Made by a program: the position numbers and the translations under genes. Below, in pieces: positions 1 to 22,034 of a stretch of 64,000 bases of DNA. Within the stretch, counting starts at the first letter, position 1; every line of letters begins with the position of its first letter. Source of the DNA: Epinephelus fuscoguttatus (Eukaryota; Chordata; Actinopteri; Perciformes; Serranidae); NCBI RefSeq assembly GCF_011397635.1, contig NC_064765.1, forward strand, positions 27,308,632-27,372,631, given 5' to 3'. Below the pieces are notes generated by a model. That model saw nothing but the letters and a program-made list of their open reading frames with translations, searched no databases and was not told where the DNA came from.

Positions 1-359
1 CACAATGAATAGACATTCATGCAAGTATTGTTCAGAGGCTATTCCTCCAAGCTTTTTAGAAATTTAGATTTATATAGTCTGAGTGAGGTTGCATAACAGG
101 GATAATATATCTCATCATTCTCCAGTTAACCAGCTCATACAAGCCTACAATTAAGACTGTGTTGAGGAAACTGTTCTGCAAACGCTGCAGAAAAAACCCT
201 GGCTAAAGGCTTTCTAGCAGCCCACAACTTGATTGAGCAAGTGGACTCTGTAGTATGTGATGTATCTGTGTAAAATGGTGCAAACCCCTTAAAGCAAGAC
301 TTAAATGATTGGATTTGATTTAATGAATCAGTAATATGCCCATATTGGCATCTCTGTCA

Positions 360-5022
<4,663 letters not shown>

Positions 5023-6799
5023 CTTTTCTGCAATTTAGAGGCTCAAATTATGTTTCAAAAAGTATTAAGGGCATCAGAGTGTTCATAAAATAATTATTGC
5101 TCATTTTTAAAGGCAATTGAAAGTTTTTTTTTCAGTTTGGCCGGCATTTTCGATAGCTCTGTCGTCCCCAAGTAAATGTGTCATATAGATCCAAAACAGT
5201 TTTCTAAAAAAAAAAAAAAAAAAAAAATCCCTTAAACCCTTAAACATAGGACGTAAAAAAGGAAAACTATTTTCTAAGTTTCAGAAAGATTTGGGCTGCA
5301 TTTAAAGTTTTGTCACTACAGAAGACACAAAATGTTTTCCTTTCCGAAAACTGCTTCAATCGGATGTGACTGAGGGCCTCGCCTCAAAATGGAGGCTCAT
5401 TGGTGAACCAGGCTGGAAACTAAGAGCCTAACACCGATAAAAGCTTTCATTTTAGGCACTGTTTTTACACAGTATAAACCTGCACACATTAGTCAAATAA
5501 AATCACATCCAGAACTGTGACAAACAGTGTCATTGTTGCTGCCACTTCCAGCATGTCACATGCATTTACATGATCTAATTCTACCTCAGACTTGAATAGA
5601 AAGCTCTATAAAACTCTACAGACACTAATCTGGTTTAATCCAACGTCTGCACGTGTTCTGTATTGTGTTTTACACCAGTGTACAGCACGAACCGGCTTTC
5701 TCAAGCTTACTTGGCGCCTCTTGGGCCACTCATGGAACAGGGTCAGTGGGCTAATCGCAGCAGCCATGTGTCCCAAAGGCTCGCAGGCGTGAGAAAAATC
5801 TGAAGAGGCCTGACCCGGCAATAACAACCCACTACTGTACTGAGACCCCAAGGAACGAATCACAGGAGGATCACCAGTTTTCTTGAATTATCAGCACTCC
5901 TACGCCTACTGGCCAGCACTCAGGGAGTCACACAAACAAAGTCAGCATTTTCCATTGAGGGGCTACCCTCTTCTTCTCACCATGAGCAGCTGAAGGCCTT
6001 TCCAAACAAATACTGATGATTGTTATTGTTTGCAAAGTGTTATGGGTATGTAAATAATTAAGACATTTTGGCACTGTCGGTGAAATTTGTAGGCTAATAA
6101 AGTACACCTTTTCAAACACACCATAAATACAGACAAAATTAGCATGTTTAAAAAGACATTTACATGTGGATTTTCTTGTTGCTGCACCAATTTCATTCCA
6201 GTTTTGATGTTTCACATTCACATTTGTTTTTCTGCCTCACATCCGCTCATCATTATCTACATTATCTCCCACAAAGAGACATGTTTGTGTGACAGCTATG
6301 AATTTACAAACACATAAATGACTCAATTTTTATATTTGATTTTTTGAAAAATGAATTAACAAGACACAGGTGCATTCTCATTACAATGAGAAAGCATCCT
6401 GTTGTTTAATGTGGTCACATCGTTTTTGTCATTTTTTTATTCATCTAATTTTCATCAGCTGTGATGATGACACAACCAGTATCTGAATATGTTTTGTTAC
6501 CAGACGTTAAGGTTAAAATCAGGCAACAACATGTTGATTTTAGCTGACTGGCCATTACTCCTGGGTGTGGACATTATTTTTCTCTAGGTCAATTTTCAAA
6601 TTACAATCTTGTTAATAAAAAAAGTACAAACTTCCAACTGTAAACAACCCCTCTGATTTATGTGGCATATTTTACATAACATGTATGATAATTACAAGGA
6701 AATGATAATACAGTAAATGGCCGTCTACCTAAGTCACACTCTTTTCTCTATATATTATAAACCTATATAACACTGATAGAATCACAACTTTGAAACTCA

Positions 6800-6870
6800 C
6801 CTCTCGATATGAAATGTCTCTTCAAGCCTCCAATAATATCAGATTTCACGTGCCGCCATGGAGATACTCT
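6800..6870 (-). promoter_or_regulatory. possible non-coding first exon and promoter zone of lck
   Basis: On the minus strand a strong donor-like GAGAGGTGAGTTT lies near 6803, 1.8 kb upstream of the lck start codon, with no coding frame attached. Mammalian LCK has separate upstream promoters and non-coding leader sequence, so this could be the end of a 5' UTR exon. Only the donor match supports it. Confidence 0.25.
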
Positions 6871-7484
6871 TTGTCAAATAGTTATCTCTTTTAAAAGAGC
6901 TATTTAGCAATAAGTGAGGTTTTCACTACTGGAGCCACGGTGTGAAGATGTCATCATCCGCCTCTCTTGTTATAACTATCTCAACACCAGAAGTGCTGAT
7001 GTGTGTGTGCGCAACACTTTGGAGGAGTGGAGGAGAGCGACCCAGAGAGTTTCCTGTCGTTGAAATGTTGAGGGTTGCTATGCAAGGTTTCTAACAGGTG
7101 CTTTACCATGCAGCTGTGTGTGCGAGCAGGGGGGAACGTTACATTCTCCATGGTAAAGGGGTCAGGACGCCACCTTTCCTGAAACATGTTTCCAATACAG
7201 TTTAAAAAAAGGAGGCAGTGGTAGGCTGTGAGACAGTGGTGGGGTTATATTTATACATTTTACTTGTAACATGTGTAACATCTGTGTGTCAGTGACCTTT
7301 AAGGTGAGAAGAACCAGTGCGGGGTTGACATGGAAATCCAGGGTTATTCAAAAAAATGTACCCCACCAGAGCGTTTGACAAGATAGATGATTTCAGACAG
7401 CGTCAGATTGATCTTAATAATATTATAAGTAAACTGTGATTTATCATATTGACACATAGAATATACAGTATATCTTATACTTTG

Positions 7485-7650
7485 CACTATTTTATTTTAT
7501 TTTATTTTATTTTAATTTATATGACACCTGCTGCTATTTTTATGTATCACTGCACTATCCAAGATGGACTAACGAATTTTCGTTCTGATGTGCATTGTAA
7601 GGTGTGTATCTGAATGACAATAAAGGTCTTTCTAAGTCTAAGTCTAAAAG
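7485..7650 (+). repeat. LINE 3' end with microsatellite tail
   Basis: A TTTTA-repeat tract leads into CGAATTTTCGTTCTGATG, then GAATGACAATAAAGG and a short TCTAAG repeat. A tail with AATAAAG followed by a short tandem repeat is how several fish L2-type LINEs end. No RT coding sequence is attached, so this is a 5'-truncated stub. Confidence 0.5.
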
Positions 7651-9367
7651 ACCATTTTGGCAGTTTTGGACAGTGGTGTTTCCTGTGTAGTGGTTTCAAG
7701 GCCCAGATTTAGACAACGAGGCTTACTTTGTCATTCACACATGTGGTTTGTGTCTGTTTTGTTTGTGGCCAGAGGACCATTTAAAGACTTTGGTCTTGGT
7801 CTTCTTAACCAAGTCCAAAAAAAAAGACAAAATGAGTCACAAATATCTCACTTATAGAGGGGACATGTCAATCAGTGGTTGACCCTATACGAATCATCAT
7901 TTTACCCAAAACTCTTTGCTGAGTGGTCACACTTGGCCCTGAGAGGAGAAGCGAATTGCCAAGTCTCTCAGCTTGCACCGTCGCGTTTTCTACAGCTCTG
8001 CTGCGGGCCGCATCTCTTCTCTTGTGGTGAACGGCTGCCGCTACAGAGCGCGCACTGGCAGGAAGTCAGTCCAAACATTACAGGAAGTGCACAGACATGT
8101 GTGTTTAGAAGACTGCCACAGCATAGATTAAAGCCTCACTTGATGAAACCACCTGAGCTCTGTCTTTTTCCGTTAAAGCTCATAACTGAGAGAGTGTAAA
8201 TCTAAGAGGGTGGGTGAGGTAGTTTCACTTTTTTTTTTTTTTTTTTACCTTTCGACAGTGATATAAGTTATGGAGCCTTTTACTGGGCTGATTTCAATAA
8301 GACAAAATCCACTCTGTTTCTAACTACAAATTCTTATCAGACCCAATTTCCTCTTTAATTTGAAGGGATAATACCATGGATCAGCTGGCACACACCTAAA
8401 AGAACCTCACCACCTTTGGAGATCACTTTTTCGGCAGGTGTTATGAGCCTTTAAGGGTATTCCTAGTTTCCCTTTCCCACAGCTGTCGCTACTTGTAAAT
8501 GTGGTTGGAAATCACATTCTGTTACGCAATCGCATCGAGATACTATCAATATGCACAAAGTTTTCCAGCTTTCCTACCACCCGCCCTACAATGCAGGTGC
8601 TGGCTTCTTTCATGTGAGTGCGTGCGGCTTTTGTTTTGCTGCTAATGCTTACTCATGTACACCTTAGCACAGTCTTTAACCGATTCAAATTTCATGCATT
8701 TTTAAGCTTGTTTTGTTTCCAAACAAACACTCTAATACCGGCTGTGCGATGATATGGAGAAAAGGTCAAGTGAAACTATCTGCAGGGCAGAGCTGAGTGA
8801 CATGAGAAACACAAGTCTGCAGAGCTTTATTGTAAAAGCATTTTCTAAAGAATGAGGCCTCGAGGTAAAAAATCGCAACCCCTGTGCATTTTCCATATGA
8901 TATTCATTTCCACTCTTAAGGTCTAACGTCACACATGAGGTCATCTGTGTCCTGAAGTATGCCATGTTAGGATCATGTCAACAGTTGCGCTCTCATTTCA
9001 CACAGTGGCCGCACTCTGCCAAGGCATATTTGGTTACTTGTTCAACTAATTATGTTCAACAATGTCTGTGGTTCTGCACATCCCTCTGGGGCCCCATTCT
9101 TATGTTTGTATATTACACCAGGTCGTGAATGTCTCGTGGCAGGAAAGAAGAGACTGTTGTGCAGGATGGCTTTAAGACCGGGGATGGATCTGATGAAGCG
9201 TGTGGTGACATTTAGCCTAGATAAAATTCATAGCAGATTGTGCAAAGTCACACAGAAGCAGTAAAAAGTGTCTGTTCCAACCATGCAAAAAACATAATGT
9301 TTAAATATTGATAAAACATGATTTACAAGTGGGAAAGTCTTGAATATTGTCTTCTGTGTGCATGAAA

Positions 9368-9660
9368 AACATTTTAAAGTGATGTTTTCATTAGTGTACA
9401 ATCCCCTAAAACTAAGAATCATTGTGGCTTTGTTAGCTTAGCATGAGCCGTTTATACCTACATAGAAAGCAGGCCCTCTCCCACAGATCCCATCATGCAG
9501 TAACCTAGAATGTACAAATCAAACACTCGCTTTAGAGAGGGCTTTTTGCATTTTCGTGTTACCTGAAAGCCACCGTTATTTCTCTACATGCCTGGAAAAT
9601 GAGGGAAGGGTATTCAGACCACCACTAGCTGCCACTGAATCTTACACACTGTTCCTTTAA
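9368..9660. repeat. dispersed repeat copy B (same family as 880-1120)
   Basis: Shares GCATGAGCCGTTTATA and neighbouring blocks with copy A and ends in CTTACACACTGTTCCTTTAA. Longer and better preserved than copy A. Non-coding, probably a non-autonomous DNA element. Confidence 0.5.
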
Positions 9661-10215
9661 GGCACTTTTCTTTTATTCTCATTTGTCAAATACATATTAT
9701 TTTACAGTAGCATGTTTAACAATAATAATAAGTTGTTTACATTTAATACAGTTACAATCAATGTCAAATATCACTCAACAAAAGTATCTCAGCTGTTACT
9801 ACTAATATTAAGCAATATAATAAGTATTTTGGGTGACAAACTACACTTGGTCACTGTCCAGCCATATATAGTTTCCAGTCTGTGCTCTGCAGCATCTGGA
9901 TATGGTAATGGAAAACAAAATGCTTTAAGCACAGCCTCCTGTGTCCTGTCACTGCAGTGGTGAGGCTATGGAGATATATTTGGTTTGTGAAGAAGAGGTG
10001 TAAAAATGCTGGTGTGTGACTCGCACTTCCTTTGAAGATAGCGGTAGGGACGGTGCTCTGATGAAGGCCTCACCAGCTGGAATGTGTGGCTGTATTAAAG
10101 GGCTGTTTTAATGTGTTGCTGATCATTTTCAGTTATCTGACCAGACTGGAAGAGACACACCAATGTCTTACTATTTTATTTGCAGTCAACTCCACGAAAA
10201 CATTTACTGGTAAAG

Positions 10216-10735
10216 CACTGGTTCCCACCCTCTTTGGCTTATGTGATCATTACTAAACTGATGCTGGGGGCAGCCTTTTAAATTGTATGTTGACACATAA
10301 GGGGTCTGGAGTAAGAAGGGGTCGGCGTTTAGGTTTAGGTAACAAAACTACTTGGTTATGGTTTGGAAAAGATTTCACTAAAAAACACCTGATTTTGAGT
10401 AGCACGAACAGAGCAGTAAGAAGCAGCTGATGGTTAGGTATAGGGATCAAAACTACTTTGTTTTGGTTGGGAGAGATTCAACCATTGCTCTGACTGTCTA
10501 AAATGATAACGTTGCCCTTGATGTCACCCTGGTATTTTGACACTCTGGGAGCGAGACCAGGCTGTGCAATCTCTAATCACTGAAGTTCAACCAGAGGGTG
10601 GTCAGACGATTAATGGAAAAGACAAAAGGGAAATCTGTTCTTCTCTGGTTCCTTTCCTGTTAATTGCCTCACAGCCTCTCAAATTCATTTTGCTGGCCCT
10701 TGCCTGGACCCTGACCCCTAAGTTGGGAACCACTG
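10216..10735. mobile_element. hAT-like non-autonomous element (MITE)
   Basis: The left end CACTGGTTCCCACC and the right end, read inverted, CAGTGGTTCCCAACTT form imperfect terminal inverted repeats of the hAT type. The 8-base flanks TGGTAAAG and ATTTAAAG agree at the last five positions, fitting a decayed 8-bp target duplication. About 520 bp, with no transposase frame. Confidence 0.55.
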
Positions 10736-11285
10736 ATTTAAAGTAAACAGACATGTCTGAAAAGCTCCTTCCTGTACTGGGACTACAAAGCTCACCAATA
10801 AGGCACTGACTTCTTCTATGGAGTGAGCTTCTTCTTCTATGACAGTCTTTCAGCTTATCAGTTCTGCTCTCCCTGTGACTGTTTTGCACTCCTTTGGCAC
10901 AAGTGAAACTTTATTTACAGAAATCACTTGGTAGAGATGTTGAACATAATGCCCATTTTAAATTTAAGTCAAGCTCTAAGCTGTCATCTGTGAACTCTGA
11001 TTACAGTAGCATGACTGAGTCAATAGCAGAGCAGGCCAGTCTCCGTCCAGCAGGAAGGTGTGTCTGCATTAAGGGTGTGTTCCCCCTACAGGTTGGCACG
11101 CTGAGGCTTCCTCATACATGTCAAGCCAAGGTGCACAGTACTTTTCGTTTCCACTCAGGGCACCAATAGCTCGCAGCCACTCTTCACTCAATCAACAAGT
11201 CCTGAGGAGGAAGTAAAACTCATAACTAGCCAACACAAACACAAAGAAGGCCATGGGAACATCCTCAGTAACATGAATACGGGTT

Positions 11286-15759
<4,474 letters not shown>

Positions 15760-16675
15760 ATGGAGTTTGCAGAGCACATCAAGACCGCTAATGTGGAGGA
15801 TGTTGTGCTCCGACAGCCGCTGCACCCGCCGAGCAGAGGCACCCTGTGCATCACCGGCCACCACCTGCTCTTCTCGGACAGGGAGGAGGGCAGCTGTCGG
15901 CAGGTTCTACTGCTCCTCAGGAACATCGATGCTATTGAGAAAAGGTGATCAATGCAATATACACATGAGCAAGTAGTTTAATTGATGATTGCATGCATAA
16001 AATGAGGATATTAAACAGCAGCATGCAGTCATTTGCTTATTTGTTTCCAGATTGCAAAACAAACATGACATTTTAATCAACAGAATTCAATTAACAGCCT
16101 TAATGATGTATATGATTGCTCAAAACACCAATTACTGTCCTAATAAGGGTATATATGTCTTTTCATTCTCTTATAGTCAAATAAATAACCTCACTAATCA
16201 ACACCAAAGCTGTCAGTGAATGTCTAATTAATGTCTAATTCCATTACTCCTCAAATCTTTTGAACCAGTGTGGAAAACCTTTTGGTCTACTCCCGTCGCT
16301 TCTCTAATGCAGGCCGCAGTCAAAGGTTGGACATCATCTGTGTTGCCATGTGTCTGCTGCTCTCATTGCCCACAGAGCCGAGGGAGGATATTTGCTAACA
16401 AGATTGCAGCAACTCTCTTTTCTTATCACCTTCCACGCACACACACTCGCAGTGTTGTGTGTTGCTTGCTACTAACAGCTATTTTCTTAGCTTCCTGAAA
16501 CCACTCCATATTATTTTAGTCAGGAGTTGCACACCCTCTCCCACACACAGCCCAGCTGACTGGGTTTACCTTCCTTTTCTGCTGCAAGTCAGACTGTCTG
16601 CACTGCTAGAGCCGTTGAGGGGGGGAAGTTGACATAAGTGGTATTGTTTCTATTGTTTTGTGTAAGAATCATAAT

Positions 16676-16718
<43 letters not shown>

Positions 16719-19700
16719 GATGTCTGGATCCTCAGGGACGATTACCATCAAGTGTAAAGATCTGCGTGTGCTCCAGCTTGATATCCCAGGCATGGAGCAG
16801 TGTCTCAACATCGCACACTCTATTGAGGTATCCCTAAAAACACAACACACAATGGGATCGTATATCCTCTCTTTGTATACAGCATTTCTCATCGTTTCCT
16901 CGTAACATTCTCTTTTGGAGTCTTGAAATAGTCCCTGTGTCACTCTCTCCAGACCCTGTCCTGTCTGGACTGTGTGTCGGAGATGTATCCTTTCTTTTAC
17001 AGACCGTCTGATGCCAGCCTGCAGGACCAGTGGGGTCTTTCGTCCCCTGAACAGCACTACAGTCAAATGAAAGAACTTGTAAGCGACATATAAAACTCTA
17101 TATCTCATGAGCTTGTTTCTGCAGCACAGGAATCCCAACAATGATGCACCAACCACATGACAGGAAAATGCCAGGGAAACCGAATGCAAGGGTCAGGATT
17201 CAGGATTTCCTTGTTGCTTAGCTTTCATTTGTTTTTCCTTAACTTCAGTATGTGCTGCACACAGCGTGAATTTGTTCCTAACAGACGGACATCTTCCTCT
17301 TGGAATAGCATGTTGCTATGGTGAGGGGTGGACCCTGAGGGCAGCATTGTTGAGTATGTTTTATAGGCACAGTGTTCCCAGAACATGTAGGATATCTTTA
17401 GTTTTCATCAGGCTGGACTGCTCACTGTCCTTGCATTTCTATGCACATCCACCCAGCTGATCCCTGCCACTTCTATGAGAGCTGAGCTGTGTATTACTGC
17501 ATGTGGTTTAAGTTTGTCAGATGGAGTTTTACACTGTGGGAAATCTGCTTTTTTACTTTATTGCCAAGAGTTAGATGAGAAGATTGATACCACTCTCATA
17601 TCTGTCCATAACAGCCAGTTAGCTTAGCTTAGCATAATGTATGAGAGCATGTGGAGACAGCGAACCTGGCTCTGTCTGAAAGTTAAAAAAATATGACTAC
17701 CAGCACCTTTAAAGCTCACTAATTAATACATTATATCTGGTTTGTTTAATACATATAAAAACTAAAGTGTAAAAACAACAAGTTTAACAACTATTTCAGA
17801 CCATTTCTTCGCTGGCAGCAGTGTCCTCCTGAAGTCTTGTGGTTATTGAGACTCCATAAAACTACAACTTATCATTTTTATGGAGTTTGCATGTTCTCCT
17901 TGTGTCAGTGTGGGTTTCCTTCAGGTTCTCTGGCTTCCTCCCACAGTCCAAAGACATGCAGGTTAATTGGTGACGCTAAATTGCCCGTAGGTGTGAATGG
18001 TTGTCTGTTTCTGTGTGTCAGCCCTGTGATAGCATGGCAACCTGTTCTTGGATGTACCCAGCCTCTTGCCCAGTGTCAGGTGGGATAGGCTCCAGCCCCC
18101 ACGACCCCCAACAGGATAAACGGAAACGGATAATGTGTTTTTATGTGGATTGAACAAAGGCAATATCACTGGTTTAATAGTGAGCCTAGCTAGTTGTTTC
18201 ACTCTGTTTCCAGTCTTAAAGCTAAGCTAAGAGAGCTGCCTCCAGGCTGTAGCTTTATACTCATGGTACACACGTAAAGAGCGCTGCACTTTTTCATTTT
18301 GAGTGAAAATGTAATTTTGCTGTAGTATTTGGCTGTTTTCTGCTTGTATAAATGCCAAATGGAAAAGAATGAACAATCCAGCAGTGGGTATGTGTCATAG
18401 GCAGAGGAAGGTGGACCCACCAATGTTTTAGCTGTTTTCTGTAACACTGGCATCCTTTAATATAAGTGTGCTGTGTGCAGTTTGCTGCGTAAAGTTTAAA
18501 TGACTTATGTGTGTTAACCATTAATACTGTTTTTTTCATTTGCTTATTAGTTATTTGTCAGTGTGACGAGCCTTCATCATCCTCTCTCCTTCTCTCTCTG
18601 TTTGCAGCATGATAAATGGAGACTGAGCACTGTAAACAGAGACTACCTAGTTTGTCCCTCTTACCCTCCAGCTGTTATTGTCCCCAAGAACATAGATGAT
18701 GCCACACTGGAGAAGGTGGCCAAATTCAGACAGGGAGGACGCTTCCCTGTCCTCTGCTACCACCACAGGAAGAACGGCATGGTGAGGTGCTTTCATGTGT
18801 CTCCACTGCCAGCCTACAATTCGTACATGCAGCTGAACAACTTTAATGTAACTTTTCAGGTAATCATGCGCAGCGGTCAGCCACTGACGGGAGCCAATAG
18901 GAAGCGCTGCAAAGAAGACGAGCAGCTCCTCCAGGCTGTGATAGATGGCTCAGACAAAGGTTACATTATTGACACACGCTCCAGTCAGCAGGCACTGCAG
19001 GCTCGCATGATAGGCGGAGGGTTTGAGTCCAAATCATTTTACAACAACTGGAAGAGGCTGCACAGACAGATGGAGAGGTGTGTTTGTGTTGTTCACTGTT
19101 GTATGATACCAATATGTCCCCTCAAACTAACCTCCGTCATCTTGTTGCCTTCATATGTGTGTGTACAGAGGTAAGGCACTGCAGGAGAGTTTCATTAAAC
19201 TGGTGGAGGCCTGCGGTGATGAGTCCAATAATATGGACCGATGGCTCAGCAAGCTTGAAAATTCAAAGTGGCTGTCTCATGTCCAAACTGCCCTGTCAAC
19301 TGCTGGCCTGCTGGCTGAGTGTGTGGAAAGGTAGGAACTATGTGGTGGCATTACAGTCAGTGTGCACTTACCTCTTGTCAAAAGCATGTTCTTGTCTAAT
19401 GGGAGAGTTTGCTGCAAGACTTGTTGCCTCTTGCTGTAAAATTGTGGAGAAAGGAAAGTATCACAACAAGCAAAAAAGACTGTAAAATACCACAGACATG
19501 TGAGGACATAAATGCAAGTACTGACAAAGACACATCTAATTTAAAACCTGTCTGCAGCTACAATACAGGGGTTTCTGTAATGGCTGTACTGAAGTATATT
19601 CACTGGTTTTGCCCAGGGACGGTCATTCAGTTCTGGTTCACGGCTCTGAAGGCACAGACTCCACTCTGCTCATCAGCACTCTGGCTCAGCTCATCATGGA

Positions 19701-22034
19701 CCCATACTGTCGCACACTGGAGGGCTTCCTGGCTCTGCTGGAGAGAGAGTGGATACAGGTGAGTGTATGTGTGTTTAGAGATTGGAAAATGTCAAAATGT
19801 CTAATTTGCAAAGACACATGAGAATAAATTTTGGACATTCTGCATGCCATAGGAAAAAAAATTCAAGTCCTCAGATAGGTAGAGGCACACGAACACAGTA
19901 TATGTAGCACAGAGTCGCATCATACAAAAAATAAGCATGTTTTTTTTTATTAATTATCTTTCAGATACAGAATACCCTGCTTTATGCTTACAAATAATGA
20001 CTTTCTGAGTCTGAGATCACTTTTTGGGGATAAAAAAGTTATTATATATTTCAGTCAATATAGCTCAATGTTCAGGTTTACGCCTTCAGTGAAGTCAGGA
20101 ATTTAATATAAAAGAAGCATTTCAAGGAACCAAAGTGAAAGCGTTTTGAATATTTGTTACATTTATCATTTGTGGTTTTGCTGCAGAGCTGTCCACTGTC
20201 TATCAACCACGATCGTATGTGTGGGTATGGCCAAATCTCTTGCTAAGAGGATATTGCTCCACATTCTATGCCTAACAGGAAATGTCTTTAGAAAAAAATC
20301 ATTTTCGGTCTGCTGCATGTAGCAGTCATTGATTTAACAAAACCTCCCTCTCGTCACTCTTTGCCTCTGGTGTCTCTGTCTCCAAATCTTTCCTTTGTAC
20401 GACAATTCTACCTCCAGTGCAGCATTTTTCAAGTGCAGTTTAATACTGACACTGACATCTCATGTTCAGTTTAAACAGAAGATAGAACCATAGGATAGTA
20501 GTTGTTCATATTTTAGAGTTAATTAAATAGACAAGACTAAGGTAAGCGATAATATTTAAATTGTGCCCCAGCATGGGCCCCTTTTATTAAGTTTAAATTG
20601 ACACAGAAAATGAGCAAGTAGCAGCAGCACAGTGTGTATTGCATTGTAATGTATGCATGTTTATATGAGGAAGTGTTCTTCTCTCTAGGCAGGACACCCG
20701 TTCCAGCAGCGATGTGCCCACTCCGCCTACTCCCATGCCCGTCTACAGCAGGAGTCCCCGGTCTTCCTGCTGCTGCTGGACTGTGTGTGGCAGCTGTGGC
20801 GTCAGTTCCCCCTCGCACTGGGCTTCTCTGAGGCGCTGCTCCTGAGGCTGGCGACTGAGGCATACGCATCTGACTACGGCACCTTCCTGTGTAACAGCCA
20901 TCAGGAGAGGTCAGTTGCACTTAAAATTAAAAAGTTTCTAAACTTTGCATCCAAGTTGTAAGTTACCTTCATACCTCACTCTTCTCTTCCCTCTCAGGTG
21001 TGCTCTCGGAGTGAAGAAGAACACTCACTGTTTGTTCCAGGCCCTGTTGAGACCCAGGGAGAGAGATTACTACTCCAACCCCCTGTATGACCCCACTGAA
21101 CTAGCAATCTGGCCCTCGGTCCACCCTCAGTCCCTGCAGCTTTGGAGAGGTGAGCTTTGATGTATTCAAACATGATGTCATGTTTTTGACCTGTGGTTAC
21201 TACCTGCACGTGCTCATTCAGTATTTAGCCTCTGATGTAATTACAATGCATTCACTATTTACTGTTGTAAGACTACAGTTTTGCTAACTTTAATGATTTT
21301 AGGATTTTTATTTATGGAGTGTCAATTTGCACCCATGTGAGAATAGTCACACTGCAGCTTGTCGGCTGTTTACATCCATCCCTAGGACATGTTTTTATGG
21401 ATCCCACTATTTAGTGTGATTGGCTTGTACTCGTCACGTTGACATATCGAGGCCTGAGCCGGTTATGAGTAAGACAAAAACTTATTGTCAGGGCTAGCAC
21501 CAGTCAATTTCAGACACTCTGAGATTAAAGTGGTTAATTTACAACAGAGAACTCACAAATGTACTGCCAGAAAGTCAGGTGACGTAGTAAAATGAGCAAC
21601 ACAGTCCACAGACAGTAAGATGTGGTGGATGAATGGGTCAAGCACAGGACTTTCACACAAGAGACTGGGGTTTGTGTCCTATGTCAGTCAACACTGGTGT
21701 GTTATTTTCAGTGTTTATGATATAGAAAGCTGCTGAATGCACATTGTGTACATAAGCTAAGAGTAACTGAATAGACGTGTTTGTGTTTACGCCATATTTC
21801 AACGTGTCTTGGACGCCCAGTAAATAGCCATATCAACCATTTCACCCTGGGTGCAAATAGCATTGTTGGCTAATATCATCTGCCTTTTATTTATGTGTTG
21901 GTATACTGACTCCAGCTCATGTCTGATCCTAAGGTTTTTTTCTGAGGTGGACCCCACAGACTCGTCACCTGGAAGAGGCGCAGGAGGAAATAAGGAACAT
22001 GGTTATTGAATGGGGGAAGCTGGCGCTCAGCTGA
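15760..22034 (+). CDS. mtmr9l: myotubularin-related protein 9-like (catalytically inactive)
   Basis: Ten exons: 15760-15944, 16719-16827, 16953-17078, 18608-18781, 18860-19077, 19169-19330, 19617-19758, 20689-20909, 20998-21149 and 21934-22034, giving 529 residues in one frame. It starts MEFAEHIKTANVEDVVL, the MTMR9 N-terminus. The PH-GRAM domain covers about residues 1-100; the rest is the myotubularin phosphatase fold. The P-loop reads VHGSEGTDST (about 332-341) where active members have HCSDGWDRT. Both the catalytic Cys and the Arg are replaced, as in MTMR9, so it is a pseudophosphatase. Known MTMR9 binds MTMR6/7/8 through a C-terminal coiled coil and boosts their 3-phosphatase activity. 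Here the chain stops at EWGKLALS, about 20-25 residues before the human MTMR9 end. The human gene at the matching place is the pseudogene MTMR9LP. Confidence 0.92.
16677..16716 (+). repeat. (GT)n microsatellite forming the 3' splice site of mtmr9l exon 2
   Basis: About 20 uninterrupted GT units end directly in TAG, the acceptor of mtmr9l exon 2 (starts 16719). There is no ordinary pyrimidine tract between repeat and acceptor. Confidence 0.85.
17580..18300. repeat. nested dispersed repeats in mtmr9l intron 3
   Basis: The outer element carries CAGTTAGCTTAGCTTAGC, then ACCAGCACCTTTAAAGCTCA on its left side and GTTTCCAGTCTTAAAGCTAAG on its right, a known teleost non-autonomous repeat. Its middle, about 17860-18130, is replaced by a different repeat: CATGTTCTCC, CTCCCACAGTCCAAAGACATG, GGTTAATTGGTGAC, GGGATAGGCTCCAGCC. 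The second family is also at 44460-44650 in the opposite orientation. Confidence 0.6.

Larger units (their letters stand above)
5023..11285. other. intergenic region lck to fam167b
   Basis: About 6.3 kb without a convincing coding exon. ORFs here are short (under 110 codons), lack splice context and resemble no family I know. Recognisable content is a LINE 3' tail near 7485-7650, a repeat at 9368-9660 and a hAT-like MITE at 10216-10735. The rest is AT-rich unique-looking sequence with poly-A and poly-T runs (for example 5203-5227 and 8230-8246). It should contain the lck upstream regulatory DNA. Confidence 0.6.

Noticed and set aside
7879-8199. 106-codon plus-strand ORF upstream of lck
   Set aside because: No family resemblance, no splice context, no neighbours; length is within chance for 6 kb of sequence.
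16650-17189. 179-codon minus-strand ORF with a His-Thr tract
   Set aside because: It runs across the (GT)n repeat and two mtmr9l exons in antisense; the His-Thr tract is only the microsatellite.
20537-20920. 127-codon minus-strand ORF
   Set aside because: Antisense to mtmr9l exon 8, with no homology of its own.
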